Shown here: one piece after another, positions 46,701 to 61,143 of the stretch
Numbering within the stretch: the first letter of the stretch is position 1
How the letters are laid out: every line of letters begins with the position of its first letter
Program-made: the position numbers and the translations under genes
Assembly: GCA_031769625.1 (NCBI GenBank)
Contig: JAUIMM010002332.1
Coordinates: forward strand, 1 to 64,000
From: Taudactylus pleione
Lineage: Eukaryota > Chordata > Amphibia > Anura > Myobatrachidae
DNA: 64,000 bases
Direction: 5' to 3'
The notes under the pieces: model-generated
Told to the model about the DNA's origin: nothing
Databases searched by the model: none
The model's input: the letters and a program-made list of their open reading frames with translations, nothing else

Positions 46701-47805
46701 CATAGATGAGGTGAAGTCTGACACAGGAGTGGAGGAGAGTGCTGTCATAGATGAGGTGAAGTCTTGCACTGGAGAGGAGGAGAGTGCTGTCATAGATGAG
46801 ATGAAGAATGACACAGGAGAGGAGGAGAGTGCTGTTATAGATGAGGTGAAGACTGACATAGGGGAGGAGGAACCTGGCACAGGAGAGGAGGAGCGTGCTC
46901 TCATAGATGAGGTGAAGAATGACAGGAGTGGAGGAAAGGGCTGTCATAGATGAGGTGAAGTCTGGCACTGGAGAAGAGGAGAGTGCTGTCATAGATGAGG
47001 TAAAGTCTGACACAGGAGTGGAGGAGAGTGCTGTCATAGATGAGGTGAAGAATGACACGGGAGGAGGAGAGGGCTATCATAGATGAAGTAAAGTCTGACA
47101 GAGGAGAGGAGGAGAGTGTTCTCATAGATAGGTGAAGTCTGACAAGGGAGGAGGAGAGTGCTGTCATAGATGAGGTGAAGTCTGACACGGGGGGAGGAGG
47201 AGAGTGCTGTCATAGATGAGATGAAGTCTGGCACAGGAGCGGAGGAGAGTGCTGTCAGAGATAAGGTGAATTCTGGCACAGGAGAGGAGGAGAGTGCTGT
47301 CATAGATGAGGTGAAGTCTGGCACAGGAGATGAGGAGAGTGCTGTAATAGAGTAGGTGAAATGTGACACAGGAGAGGAGGAGAGTGCTGTCATAGGTGAG
47401 GTGAATTCTGGCGCAGGAGAGTAGGAGAGTGCTGTCATAGAAGAAGTGAAGTCTGGCACAGGAGAGGAGGAGAGTGCTGTCATAGATGAGGTGAATTGTG
47501 AGACAGGAGAGGAGGAGAGTGCTGTCATAGATGAGGTGAAGTCTGACACAGGAGAGGAGGAGAGTGCTATCATAGATGAGGTGAAGTCTGACTTAGTGGA
47601 GGAGGAGAGTGCTGTCATAGATGAGGTGAAGTCTGACACAGGAGAGGAGGAGAGTGCTGTCATAGATGAGGTGAAGTCTGATACAGTGGAGGGGGAGAGT
47701 GCTGTCATAGATGATGTGAAGTCTGACACAGGGGAGGAGAGTGCTATCACAGATGAGGTGAAGTCTGACACAGGCGAGGAGGAGAGTGCTGTCATAGATG
47801 AGGTG

Positions 47806-48165
47806 AAGTCTGATACAGCAGAGGGGGAGAGTGCTGTCTTAGATGATGTGAAGTCTGGCATTGGAGTGGAGGAGAGTGCTGTCATAGATGAGGTGAAGTC
47901 TGACACAGGTGAGGAGGAGAGTGCTGTCATAGATGAGGTGAAGTCTGACACAGGAGAGGAGGAGAGTGCTGTCATAGATGAGGTGAAGTCTGATACAGCA
48001 GAGGGGGAGAGTGCTGTCTTAGATGATGTGAAGTCTGGCATTGGAGTGGAGGAGAGTGCTGTCATAGATGAGGTGAAGTCTGACACAGGTGAGGAGGAGA
48101 GTGCTGTCATAGATGAGGTGAAGTCTGACACAGGAGAGGAGGAGAGTGCTGTCATAGATGAGGTG
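47806..48165 (+). repeat. 180-bp (four-unit) tandem duplication in copy 2
   Basis: The four-unit string beginning with GATACAGCAGAGGGGGAG and GTCTTAGATGATG occurs twice in succession here, but only once at the corresponding positions in copies 1, 3 and 4. The length difference between corresponding open frames is exactly 60 codons. Confidence 0.85.
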
Positions 48166-49649
48166 AAGTCTGATACAGCGGAGGGGGAGAGTGCTGTCAT
48201 AGATGATGTGAAGTCTGACACGGGAGGAGGAGAGTGCTATCACAGATGAGGTGAAGTCTGACACAGACAAGGAGGAGAGTGCTGTCATAGATGAGGTGAA
48301 GTCTGACACAGGAGAGGAGGAGAATGCTGTCATAGATGAGGTGAAGTCTGGCATTGGAGAGGAGGAGAGTGCTGTCATAGATGAGGTGGAGTCTGACACA
48401 GGTGAGGAGAGTGCTGTCATAAATGAGGTGAATGACACAGGAAAGGGGGAGAGTGTAGTTATAGATGAGGTAAAGCCTGACACAGGATAGGAGAAGAGTG
48501 CTGTCATAGATGAGTTGAAATCTGACACAGAAGCGAAGGAGAGTGCTGTCATAGATAAGGTGAAGTCTGGCACAGGAGTGGAGGAGAGTGCTGTCATAGA
48601 TGAGGTGAAGTCTGACTTTGGAGAGGAGGAGAGTGCTGTCATAGACGAGGTGAAGTCTGACACAAGAGTGGAGAAGAGTGCTGTCATAGATGAGATGAAG
48701 TCTGACACAGTAGTGGAGAAGAGTGCTGTCATAGATGAGGTGAAGTCTGACACAGGAGTGGAGGAGAGTGCTGTCATAGATGAGGTGAAGTCTGACACAG
48801 GAGTGGAGTAGAGTGCTGTCATAGATGAGGTGAAGTCTGGCACTGGAGAGGAGGAGAGTGCTGTCACAGAGGAGGTGAAGTCTGACAAAGGAGAGGAGAG
48901 TGCTGTCATAGATGAGGTGAAGTCTGGCACTGGAGAAGAGGAGAGTGCTGTCATAGATGAGGTGAAGTCTGGCTCTGGAGAGGAGGTGAGTGCTGTCATA
49001 AATGAGGTGGAGAATGACACAGGAGAGGGGGAGAGTGCTGTTATAGATGAGGTGAAGTCTGACACTGGAGAAGAGAGTGCTGTCATAGATGAGGTGAAGT
49101 CTGACAGGAGTCGAGGAGAGTGCTGTCATAGATGAGGTGAAGTCTGGCCCAGGAGAGGAGAGTGCTGTCATAAATGAGGTGAATGACAGAGGAAAGGGGG
49201 AGAGTGTTGTTTTAGATGAAGTAAAGACTGACACAGGGTAGGAGAAGAGTGCTGTCATAGATGAGTTGAAATCTGCCACAGAAGTGGAGGAGAGTGCTGT
49301 CATAGATGAGGAGATGTGTGACACAGGAGTGGAGGAGAGTGCTGTCATAGATGAGATGTGTGACACAGGAGATGAGGAGAGTGCTGCCATAGATGAGGTG
49401 AAGTCTGACATGGGAGGAGAGTGCTGTCATAGATGAGGTGAATTCTGGCACATGAGAGGAGGAGAGTGCTGTCATAGATGAGGTGAAGTCTGGCATAGGA
49501 GAGGAGGAGAGTGCTGTCATAGATGATGTGAAGTTTGACACAGGAGAGGAGGAGAGTACTGTCATAGATGAGGTGAAGTGTGACACAAGAGAGGAGGAGA
49601 GTGCTGTCATAGATGATGTGAAGTCTGATACAGGAGAGGAGGAGAGTGC

Positions 49650-52600
49650 TGTCATAGATGAGGTGAAGTCTGACAAGGGAGGAGGAGAGTGCTGTCATAG
49701 ATGAGGTGAAGTCTGGCACAGAAGTGGAGGAGAGTGCTGTCATGGATGATGTGAAGTCTGGCACAGGAGAGGAGGAGAGTGCTGTCATAGATGAGGGGAA
49801 ATGTGACACAGGAGTGGAGGAGAGTGCTGTCATAGATGAGGTGATCTGTGACACAGGACAGGAGGAGAGTGCTGCCATAGATGAGGTGAAGTCTGACATG
49901 GGACGAGAGTGCTGTCATAGATGAGGTGAAGTCTGGCACAGGAGAGGATGCGAGTGCAGTCATAGATGAGGTGAAATGTGACACAGGAGAGGAGGAGAGT
50001 GCTGTCATAGATGAGGTGAAGTGTGACACAGGAGAGGAGGAGAGTGCTGACATAGAGGAGGGGAAATGTGACACAGGAGAGGAGGAGAGTGCTGTCATAG
50101 ATGAGGTGAATTCTGGCACAGGAGAGGAGGATAGTGCAGTCATAGATGAGGTGAAGTCTGACACAGTATAGGAGCAGAGTGCTCTCATAGATGAGGTGAA
50201 GTCTGACATGGGAGGAGGAGAGTGCTGTCATAGATGAGGTGAAGTCTGACACGGGAGGAGAGTGCTGTCATAGATGAGGTGAAGTCTGGCACAGGAGAGG
50301 AGGAGAGTGCTGTCATAGAAGAGGTGAAATGTGACACAGGAGTGGAGGAGAGTGCTGTCATAGATGAGATGAAGTCTGGCACAGGAGAGGAGGAGAGTGC
50401 TGTCATAGATGAGGTGAAGTCTGAAATGGATGGAGAGTGCTGTCATAGATGAGATGAAGTCTGACACAGGAGAGGAGGAGAGTGCTGTCATAGATGAGGT
50501 GAAGTCTTGCTCAGGAGAAGAGGAGAGTGCTGTCATAAATGAGGTGGAGATTGACACAGGAGAGGGTGAGAGCGCTGTTATAGATGATGTGAAGTCTGGC
50601 ACTGGAGAAGAGGAGAGTGCTGTCATAGATGAGGTAAAGTCTTACAGGAGTGGAGGAGAGTGCTGTCATAGATGAGGTGAAGTCTGGCTCAGGAGAGGAG
50701 AGTGCTGTCATAAATGAGGTGAAGAATAACACAGGAGAGGGGGAGAGTGCTGTTATAGATGAGGTAAAGACTGATACAGGGGAGGAGGAGAGTGCTGTCA
50801 TAGATGAGGGGAAGTCTGATACAGGAGTGGAGGATAGTGCTGTCATAGATGAGGTGAAGTCTGACACAGAAGTGGAGGAGAGTGCTGTCATAGATGAGGT
50901 GAAGTATGGCACTGGGGAGGAGGAGAGTGCTGTCATAGATGAGGTGAAGTCTGACAGGAGTGGAGGAGAGTGCTGTCAGATGAGGTGAAGTCTGGCTTGG
51001 GAGAGGTGGAGAGTTCTGTCATAGATGAGGTGAAGAATGACACAGGAGAGGAGGACAGTGCTGTTATAGATGAGGTGAAGACTGACATACGGGAGGAGGA
51101 TCCTGGCACAGGGGAGGAGGAGAGTGCTGTCATAGATGAGGTAAAGAATGACAGGAGTGGAGGAGAGTGCTGTCATAGATGAGGTGAAGTCTGGCACAGG
51201 AGTGGAGGAGAGTGCTGTCATAGATGAGGTGAAGTCTTGCTCAGGAGAGGAGGAGAGTGCTGTCATAAATGAGGTGGAGATTGACACAGGAGAGGGTGAG
51301 AGCGCTGTTATAGATGATGTGAAGTCTGACAAGGGAGGAGGAGAGTGCTGTCATAGATGAGGTGAAGTCTGGCACAGAAGTGGAGGAGAGTGCTGTCATG
51401 GATGATGTGAAGTCTGGCACAGGAGAGGAGGAGAGTGCTGTCATAGATGAGGGGAAATGTGACACAGGAGTGGAGGAGAGTGCTGTCATAGATGAGGTGA
51501 TCTGTGACACAGGACAGGAGGAGAGTGCTGCCATAGATGAGGTGAAGTCTGACATGGGACGAGAGTGCTGTCATAGATGAGGTGAAGTCTGGCACAGGAG
51601 AGGATGCGAGTGCAGTCATAGATGAGGTGAAATGTGACACAGGAGAGGAGGAGAGTGCTGTCATAGATGAGGTGAAGTGTGACACAGGAGAGGAGGAGAG
51701 TGCTGACATAGAGGAGGGGAAATGTGACACAGGAGAGGAGGAGAGTGCTGTCATAGATGAGGTGAATTCTGGCACAGGAGAGGAGGATAGTGCAGTCATA
51801 GATGAGGTGAAGTCTGACACAGTATAGGAGCAGAGTGCTCTCATAGATGAGGTGAAGTCTGACATGGGAGGAGGAGAGTGCTGTCATAGATGAGGTGAAG
51901 TCTGACACGGGAGGAGAGTGCTGTCATAGATGAGGTGAAGTCTGGCACAGGAGAGGAGGAGAGTGCTGTCATAGAAGAGGTGAAATGTGACACAGGAGTG
52001 GAGGAGAGTGCTGTCATAGATGAGATGAAGTCTGGCACAGGAGAGGAGGAGAGTGCTGTCATAGATGAGGTGAAGTCTGAAATGGATGGAGAGTGCTGTC
52101 ATAGATGAGATGAAGTCTGACACAGGAGAGGAGGAGAGTGCTGTCATAGATGAGGTGAAGTCTTGCTCAGGAGAAGAGGAGAGTGCTGTCATAAATGAGG
52201 TGGAGATTGACACAGGAGAGGGTGAGAGCGCTGTTATAGATGATGTGAAGTCTGGCACTGGAGAAGAGGAGAGTGCTGTCATAGATGAGGTAAAGTCTTA
52301 CAGGAGTGGAGGAGAGTGCTGTCATAGATGAGGTGAAGTCTGGCTCAGGAGAGGAGAGTGCTGTCATAAATGAGGTGAAAAATAACACAGGAGAGGGGGA
52401 GAGTGCTGTTATAGATGAGGTAAAGACTGATACAGGGGAGGAGGAGAGTGCTGTCATAGATGAGGGGAAGTCTGATACAGGAGTGGAGGATAGTGCTGTC
52501 ATAGATGAGGTGAAGTCTGACACAGAAGTGGAGGAGAGTGCTGTCATAGATGAGGTGAAGTATGACACTGGGGAGGAGGAGAGTGCTGTCATAGATGAGG

Positions 52601-52960
52601 TGAAGTCTGACAGGAGTGGAGGAGAGTGCTGTCAGATGAGGTGAAGTCTGGCTCAGGAGAGGTGGAGAGTTCTGTCATAGATGAGGTGAAGAATGACACA
52701 GGAGAGGAGGAGAGTGCTGTTATAGATGAGGTGAAGACTGACATACGGGAGGAGGATCCTGGCACAGGGGAGGAGGAGAGTGCTGTCATAGATGAGGTAA
52801 AGAATGACAGGAGTGGAGGAGAGTGCTGTCATAGATGAGGTGAAGTCTGGCACAGGAGTGGAGGAGAGTGCTGTCATAGATGAGGTGAAGTCTTGCTCAG
52901 GAGAGGAGGAGAGTGCTGTCATAAATGAGGTGGAGATTGACACAGGAGAGGGTGAGAGCG
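49650..52960 (+). repeat. 1656-bp tandem duplication in higher-order copy 2
   Basis: Identical unit strings start at 49706 and 51362, 49926 and 51582, 50430 and 52086, and 50650 and 52306, all at 1656 bp. The junction near 51330 joins GATGATGTGAAGTCTGAC to AAGGGAGGAGG in repeat register. Copies 1 and 3 have the segment once. Limits are approximate. Confidence 0.85.
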
Positions 52961-55276
52961 CTGTTATAGATGATGTGAAGTCTGGCACTGGAGAAGAGGA
53001 GAGTGCTGTCATAGATGAGGTAAAGTCTTACAGGAGTGGAGGAGAGTGCTGTCATAGATGAGGTGAAGTCTGGCTCAGGAGAGGAGAGTGCTGTCATAAA
53101 TGAGGTGAAGAATAACACAGGAGAGGGGGAGAGTGCTGTTATAGATGAGGTAAAGACTGATACAGGGGAGGAGGAGAGTGCTGTCATAGATGAGGGGAAG
53201 TCTGATACAGGAGTGGAGGATAGTGCTGTCATAGATGAGGTGAAGTCTGACACAGAAGTGGAGGAGAGTGCTGTCATAGATGAGGTGAAGTATGGCACTG
53301 GGGAGGAGGAGAGTGCTGTCATAGATGAGGTGAAGTCTGACAGGAGTGGAGGAGAGTGCTGTCAGATGAGGTGAAGTCTGGCTCGGGAGAGGTGGAGAGT
53401 TCTGTCATAGATGAGGTGAAGAATGACACAGGAGAGGAGTAGAGTGCTGTTATAGATGAGGTGAAGACTGACATACGGGAGGAGGATCCTGGCACAGGGG
53501 AGGAGGAGAGTGCTGTCATAGATGAGGTAAAGAATGACAGGAGTGGAGGAGAGTGCTGTCATAGATGAGGTGAAGTCTGGCACAGGAGTGGAGGAGAGTG
53601 CTGTCATAGAAGAGGTTAAGTCTGACAAGGGAGGAGGAGAGTGCTGTCATAGATGAGGTGAAGTCTGATAAGGGAGGAGGAGAGTGCTGTCATAGATGAG
53701 GTGAAGTCTGACACGGGAGGAGGAGAGTGCTGTCATAGATAAGGTGAAGTCTGGCACAAGAGCGGAGGAGAGTGCTGTTATAGATGAGGTGAATTCTGGC
53801 ACTGGAGAGGAAGAGAGTGCTGTCAAAGATGAGGTGAAGTCTGGCACAGGAGAGTGCTGTCATAGATGAGGTGAAGTCTGGCACTGGAAAAGAGGAGAGT
53901 GCTGTCATAGATGAGGTGAAGTCTGGCTCAGGAGAGGAGGAGAGTGCTGTCATAAATGAGGTGGAGAATGACACAGGAGAGGGGGAGAGTGCTGCTATAG
54001 ATGAGGTGAAGTCTGACACTGGAGAAGAGAGTGCTGTCATAGATGAGGTGAAGTCTGACAGGAGTGGAGGAGAGTGCTGTCATAGATGAGATGAAGTCTG
54101 GCACAGGAGAGGAGGAAAGTGCTTTCATAGATGAGGTGAAGTCTGACACGGGAAGAGAGTGCTGTCATAGATGAGGTGAAGTCTGGCACAGGAGAGGAGG
54201 AGAGTGCTGTCATAGATGAGGTGAAATGTGACACAGGAGTGGAGGAGAGTGCTGTCATAGATGAGATGAAGTCTGGCACAGGAGTGGAGGAGAGTGTTGT
54301 CATAGATGAGGTGAAGTCTGAAATGGATGGAGAGTGCTGTCATAGATGAGTTGAAGTCTGACACAGGAGAGGAGGAGAGTGCTGTCATAGATGAGGTGAA
54401 GTCTGGCTCAGGAGAGAAGGAGAGTGCTGTCATAAATGAGGTGGAGTATGACACAGGAGAGGGTGAGAGCGCTGTTATAGATGACGTGAAGTCTGGTACT
54501 GGAGAAGATGAGAGTGCTGTCATAGATGAGGTAAAGTCTGACAGGAGTGGAGGAGAGTGCTGTCATAGGTGAGGTGAAGTCTAACACAGGGTAGGAGGAG
54601 AGTGCTGTCATAGATGAGGTAAAGTCTGACACAGCGGAGGGGGAGAGTGCTGTCATAGATGAGATGAAGTCTGACACAGGGGAGGAGGAGAGTGCTGTCA
54701 TAGATGAGGTGAAGTCTGACACAGGAGAGGAGGAGAGTGCTGTCACAGATGAGGTGAAGTCTGGCATTGGAGAGGAGGAGAGTGCTGTCATAGATGAGGT
54801 GAAGTGTGACACAGGAGAGGAGAGTGCTGTCATAGACGAGGTGAAGTCTGACACAGGAGAGGAGGAGAGTGCTGTCATAGATGAGGCGAATTCTGGCTCG
54901 TCAGAGGAGGAGAGTGCTGTCATAGACGAGGTGAAGAATGACACAGGAGAGGAGGAGAGTGCTGTCATAGATGAGGTGAAGTCTGACACGGGAGGAGGAG
55001 AGTGCTGTCATAGATGAGGTGAAGTCTGACAGGAGTGGAAAAGAGTGCTGTCATAGATGAGGTGAAGTCTGACACAGGAGTGGAGGAGAGTGCTGTCATA
55101 GATGAGGTGAAGTCTGGCACTGGAGAGGAGGAGAGTGCTGTCATAAATGAGGTGAAGTCTAACACAGGATAGGAGGAGAGTGCTGTCATAGATGAGGTGA
55201 AGTCTGACACGGGAGGAGGAGAGTGCTGTCATAGATGAGGTGAAGTCTGACACGGGAGGAGGAGAGTGCTGTCATA

Positions 55277-58200
55277 GATGAGGTGAAGTGTGACACAGGA
55301 GAGGAGGAGATTGCTGTCATAGATGAGGTGGAAATGTGACACAGGAGAGGAGGAGAGTGCTGTCATAGATGAGGTGAATTCTGGCACAGGAGAGGAGGAG
55401 AGTGCAGTCATAGATGAGGTGAAGTCTGACACAGGATAGGAGGAGAGAGCTGTCATAGATTAGGTGAAGTCTGACAAGGGAGGAGGAGAGTGCTGTCATA
55501 GATGAGGTGAAGACTGGCTCAGGAGAGGAGGAGAGTGCTGTCATAAATGAGGTGAAGAATGACACAGGAGAGGGTGAGAGCGCTGTTATAGATGATGTGA
55601 AGTCTGGCACTGGAGAAGAGGAGAGTGCTGTCATAGATGAGGTAAAGTCTGACAGGAGTGGAGGAGAGTGCTGTCATAGATGAGGTGAAGTCTGACACAG
55701 GGGAGGAGGAGAGTGCTGTCATAGATGAGGTAAAGTCTGACACAGCGGAGGGGGAGAGTGCTGTCATAGATGAGGTGAAGTCTGACACACTGGAGGAGAG
55801 TGCTGTCATAGATGAGGTGAAGTCTGACACAGGAGAGGAGGAGAGTGCTGTCATAGATGAGGTGAAGTCTGACACAGGAGAGGAGGAGAGTGCTGTCATA
55901 GATGAGGTGAAGTCTGACACAGGGGAGGAGGAGAGTGCTGTCAGAGATTAGGTGAAGTCTGGCATTGCAGAGGAGGAGAGTGCTGTTATAGATGAGGTGA
56001 AGTGTGAAACAGGAGAGGAGAGTGCTGTCATAGATCAGGTGAAGTCTGGTATTGGAGAGGAGGAGAGTGCTGTCATAGATGAGGTGAAGTCTGACACAGG
56101 TGAGGAGGAGAGTGCTGTCATAGATGAGGTGAAGTCTGGCTCGGGAGAGGAGGAGAGTGCTGTTATAGATGAGGTGAAGATTGACATAGGGAAGGAGGAA
56201 CATGGCACAGGGGGGGAGGAGAGTGCTGTCATAGATGAGGTGAAGTCTAACACAGGATAGGAGGAGAGTGCTGTCATAGATGAGGTGAAGTCTGACACGG
56301 GAGGAGGAGAGTGCGGTCATAGATGAGGTGAAGTCTGACAGGAGTGGAAAAGAGTGCTGTCATAGATGAGGTGAAGTCTGACACAGGAGTGGAGGAGAGT
56401 GCTGTCATAGATGAGGTGAAGTCTTGCACTGGAGAGGAGGAGAGTGCTGTCATAGATGAGATGAAGAATGACACAGGAGAGGAGGAGAGTGCTGTTATAG
56501 ATGAGGTGAAGACTGACATAGGGGAGGAGGAACCTGGCACAGGAGAGGAGGAGCGTGCTCTCATAGATGAGGTGAAGAATGACAGGAGTGGAGGAAAGGG
56601 CTGTCATAGATGAGGTGAAGTCTGGCACTGGAGAAGAGGAGAGTGCTGTCATAGATGAGGTAAAGTCTGACACAGGAGTGGAGGAGAGTGCTGTCATAGA
56701 TGAGGTGAAGAATGACACGGGAGGAGGAGAGGGCTATCATAGATGAAGTAAAGTCTGACAGAGGAGAGGAGGAGAGTGTTCTCATAGATAGGTGAAGTCT
56801 GACAAGGGAGGAGGAGAGTGCTGTCATAGATGAGGTGAAGTCTGACACGGGGGGAGGAGGAGAGTGCTGTCATAGATGAGATGAAGTCTGGCACAGGAGC
56901 GGAGGAGAGTGCTGTCAGAGATAAGGTGAATTCTGGCACAGGAGAGGAGGAGAGTGCTGTCATAGATGAGGTGAAGTCTGGCACAGGAGAGGAGGAGAGT
57001 GCTGTAATAGAGTAGGTGAAATGTGACACAGGAGAGGAGGAGAGTGCTGTCATAGGTGAGGTGAATTCTGACGCAGGAGAGTAGGAGAGTGCTGTCATAG
57101 AAGAAGTGAAGTCTGGCACAGGAGAGGAGGAGAGTGCTGTCATAGATGAGGTGAATTGTGAGACAGGAGAGGAGGAGAGTGCTGTCATAGATGAGGTGAA
57201 GTCTGACACAGGAGAGGAGGAGAGTGCTATCATAGATGAGGTGAAGTCTGACTTAGTGGAGGAGGAGAGTGCTGTCATAGATGAGGTGAAGTCTGACACA
57301 GGAGAGGAGGAGAGTGCTGTCATAGATGAGGTGAAGTCTGATACAGTGGAGGGGGAGAGTGCTGTCATAGATGATGTGAAGTCTGACACAGGGGAGGAGA
57401 GTGCTATCACAGATGAGGTGAAGTCTGACACAGGCGAGGAGGAGAGTGCTGTCATAGATGAGGTGAAGTCTGATACAGCAGAGGGGGAGAGTGCTGTCTT
57501 AGATGATGTGAAGTCTGGCATTGGAGTGGAGGAGAGTGCTGTCATAGATGAGGTGAAGTCTGACACAGGTGAGGAGGAGAGTGCTGTCATAGATGAGGTG
57601 AAGTCTGACACAGGAGAGGAGGAGAGTGCTGTCATAGATGAGGTGAAGTCTGATACAGCGGAGGGGGAGAGTGCTGTCATAGATGATGTGAAGTCTGACA
57701 CGGGAGGAGGAGAGTGCTATCACAGATGAGGTGAAGTCTGACACAGACAAGGAGGAGAGTGCTGTCATAGATGAGGTGAAGTCTGACACAGGAGAGGAGG
57801 AGAATGCTGTCATAGATGAGGTGAAGTCTGGCATTGGAGAGGAGGAGAGTGCTGTCATAGATGAGGTGGAGTCTGACACAGGTGAGGAGAGTGCTGTCAT
57901 AAATGAGGTGAATGACACAGGAAAGGGGGAGAGTGTAGTTATAGATGAGGTAAAGCCTGACACAGGATAGGAGAAGAGTGCTGTCATAGATGAGTTGAAA
58001 TCTGACACAGAAGCGAAGGAGAGTGCTGTCATAGATAAGGTGAAGTCTGGCACAGGAGTGGAGGAGAGTGCTGTCATAGATGAGGTGAAGTCTGACTTTG
58101 GAGAGGAGGAGAGTGCTGTCATAGACGAGGTGAAGTCTGACACAAGAGTGGAGAAGAGTGCTGTCATAGATGAGATGAAGTCTGACACAGTAGTGGAGAA

Positions 58201-61143
58201 GAGTGCTGTCATAGATGAGGTGAAGTCTGACACAGGAGTGGAGGAGAGTGCTGTCATAGATGAGGTGAAGTCTGACACAGGAGTGGAGTAGAGTGCTGTC
58301 ATAGATGAGGTGAAGTCTGGCACTGGAGAGGAGGAGAGTGCTGTCACAGAGGAGGTGAAGTCTGACAAAGGAGAGGAGAGTGCTGTCATAGATGAGGTGA
58401 AGTCTGGCACTGGAGAAGAGGAGAGTGCTGTCATAGATGAGGTGAAGTCTGGCTCTGGAGAGGAGGTGAGTGCTGTCATAAATGAGGTGGAGAATGACAC
58501 AGGAGAGGGGGAGAGTGCTGTTATAGATGAGGTGAAGTCTGACACTGGAGAAGAGAGTGCTGTCATAGATGAGGTGAAGTCTGACAGGAGTCGAGGAGAG
58601 TGCTGTCATAGATGAGGTGAAGTCTGGCCCAGGAGAGGAGAGTGCTGTCATAAATGAGGTGAATGACAGAGGAAAGGGGGAGAGTGTTGTTTTAGATGAA
58701 GTAAAGACTGACACAGGGTAGGAGAAGAGTGCTGTCATAGATGAGTTGAAATCTGCCACAGAAGTGGAGGAGAGTGCTGTCATAGATGAGGAGATGTGTG
58801 ACACAGGAGTGGAGGAGAGTGCTGTCATAGATGAGATGTGTGACACAGGAGATGAGGAGAGTGCTGCCATAGATGAGGTGAAGTCTGACATGGGAGGAGA
58901 GTGCTGTCATAGATGAGGTGAATTCTGGCAAATGAGAGGAGGAGAGTGCTGTCATAGATGAGGTGAAGTCTGGCATAGGAGAGGAGGAGAGTGCTGTCAT
59001 AGATGATGTGAAGTTTGACACAGGAGAGGAGGAGAGTACTGTCATAGATGAGGTGAAGTGTGACACAAGAGAGGAGGAGAGTGCTGTCATAGATGATGTG
59101 AAGTCTGATACAGGAGAGGAGGAGAGTGCTGTCATAGATGAGGTGAAGTCTGACAAGGGAGGAGGAGAGTGCTGTCATAGATGAGGTGAAGTCTGGCACA
59201 GAAGTGGAGGAGAGTGCTGTCATGGATGATGTGAAGTCTGGCACAGGAGAGGAGGAGAGTGCTGTCATAGATGAGGGGAAATGTGACACAGGAGTGGAGG
59301 AGAGTGCTGTCATAGATGAGGTGATCTGTGACACAGGACAGGAGGAGAGTGCTGCCATAGATGAGGTGAAGTCTGACATGGGACGAGAGTGCTGTCATAG
59401 ATGAGGTGAAGTCTGGCACAGGAGAGGATGCGAGTGCAGTCATAGATGAGGTGAAATGTGACACAGGAGAGGAGGAGAGTGCTGTCATAGATGAGGTGAA
59501 GTGTGACACAGGAGAGGAGGAGAGTGCTGACATAGAGGAGGGGAAATGTGACACAGGAGAGGAGGAGAGTGCTGTCATAGATGAGGTGAATTCTGGCACA
59601 GGAGAGGAGGATAGTGCAGTCATAGATGAGGTGAAGTCTGACACAGTATAGGAGCAGAGTGCTCTCATAGATGAGGTGAAGTCTGACATGGGAGGAGGAG
59701 AGTGCTGTCATAGATGAGGTGAAGTCTGACACGGGAGGAGAGTGCTGTCATAGATGAGGTGAAGTCTGGCACAGGAGAGGAGGAGAGTGCTGTCATAGAA
59801 GAGGTGAAATGTGACACAGGAGTGGAGGAGAGTGCTGTCATAGATGAGATGAAGTCTGGCACAGGAGAGGAGGAGAGTGCTGTCATAGATGAGGTGAAGT
59901 CTGAAATGGATGGAGAGTGCTGTCATAGATGAGATGAAGTCTGACACAGGAGAGGAGGAGAGTGCTGTCATAGATGAGGTGAAGTCTTGCTCAGGAGAAG
60001 AGGAGAGTGCTGTCATAAATGAGGTGGAGATTGACACAGGAGAGGGTGAGAGCGCTGTTATAGATGATGTGAAGTCTGGCACTGGAGAAGAGGAGAGTGC
60101 TGTCATAGATGAGGTAAAGTCTTACAGGAGTGGAGGAGAGTGCTGTCATAGATGAGGTGAAGTCTGGCTCAGGAGAGGAGAGTGCTGTCATAAATGAGGT
60201 GAAGAATAACACAGGAGAGGGGGAGAGTGCTGTTATAGATGAGGTAAAGACTGATACAGGGGAGGAGGAGAGTGCTGTCATAGATGAGGGGAAGTCTGAT
60301 ACAGGAGTGGAGGATAGTGCTGTCATAGATGAGGTGAAGTCTGACACAGAAGTGGAGGAGAGTGCTGTCATAGATGAGGTGAAGTATGGCACTGGGGAGG
60401 AGGAGAGTGCTGTCATAGATGAGGTGAAGTCTGACAGGAGTGGAGGAGAGTGCTGTCAGATGAGGTGAAGTCTGGCTTGGGAGAGGTGGAGAGTTCTGTC
60501 ATAGATGAGGTGAAGAATGACACAGGAGAGGAGGACAGTGCTGTTATAGATGAGGTGAAGACTGACATACGGGAGGAGGATCCTGGCACAGGGGAGGAGG
60601 AGAGTGCTGTCATAGATGAGGTAAAGAATGACAGGAGTGGAGGAGAGTGCTGTCATAGATGAGGTGAAGTCTGGCACAGGAGTGGAGGAGAGTGCTGTCA
60701 TAGATGAGGTGAAGTCTTGCTCAGGAGAGGAGGAGAGTGCTGTCATAAATGAGGTGGAGATTGACACAGGAGAGGGTGAGAGCGCTGTTATAGATGATGT
60801 GAAGTCTGGCACTGGAGAAGAGGAGAGTGCTGTCATAGATGAGGTAAAGTCTTACAGGAGTGGAGGAGAGTGCTGTCATAGATGAGGTGAAGTCTGGCTC
60901 AGGAGAGGAGAGTGCTGTCATAAATGAGGTGAAGAATAACACAGGAGAGGGGGAGAGTGCTGTTATAGATGAGGTAAAGACTGATACAGGGGAGGAGGAG
61001 AGTGCTGTCATAGATGAGGGGAAGTCTGATACAGGAGTGGAGGATAGTGCTGTCATAGATGACGTGAAGTCTGACACGGGAGGAGGAGAGTGCTGTCATA
61101 GATGAGGTGAAGTCTGACACGGGAGGAGGAGAGTGCTGTCATA
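55277..61143 (+). repeat. Higher-order repeat copy 3, shortened (5,867 bp)
   Basis: It matches copy 2 at offset 9835, then 9660 after a 175-bp deletion near 55515, then 9480 past the 180-bp repeat. Near 61060 it jumps to sequence equivalent to about 55205, removing roughly 2 kb present in copies 1 and 2. The junction keeps repeat register. Confidence 0.85.

Larger units (their letters stand above)
45442..55276 (+). repeat. Higher-order repeat copy 2 (9,835 bp)
   Basis: This copy follows copy 1 in unit order but has the 1818-bp segment once. It has an extra 420-bp block (about 46635-47055), an additional 180-bp tandem repeat (about 47806-48165) and its own 1656-bp duplication (49.65-52.96 kb). 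Shared changes with copy 3 include CAGAGATTAGG at about 46285 and 55945 and GTCTGGTATTGG at about 46385 and 56045. Copies 1 and 4 have CAGAGATGAGG and GTCTGGCATTGG. Confidence 0.85.
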
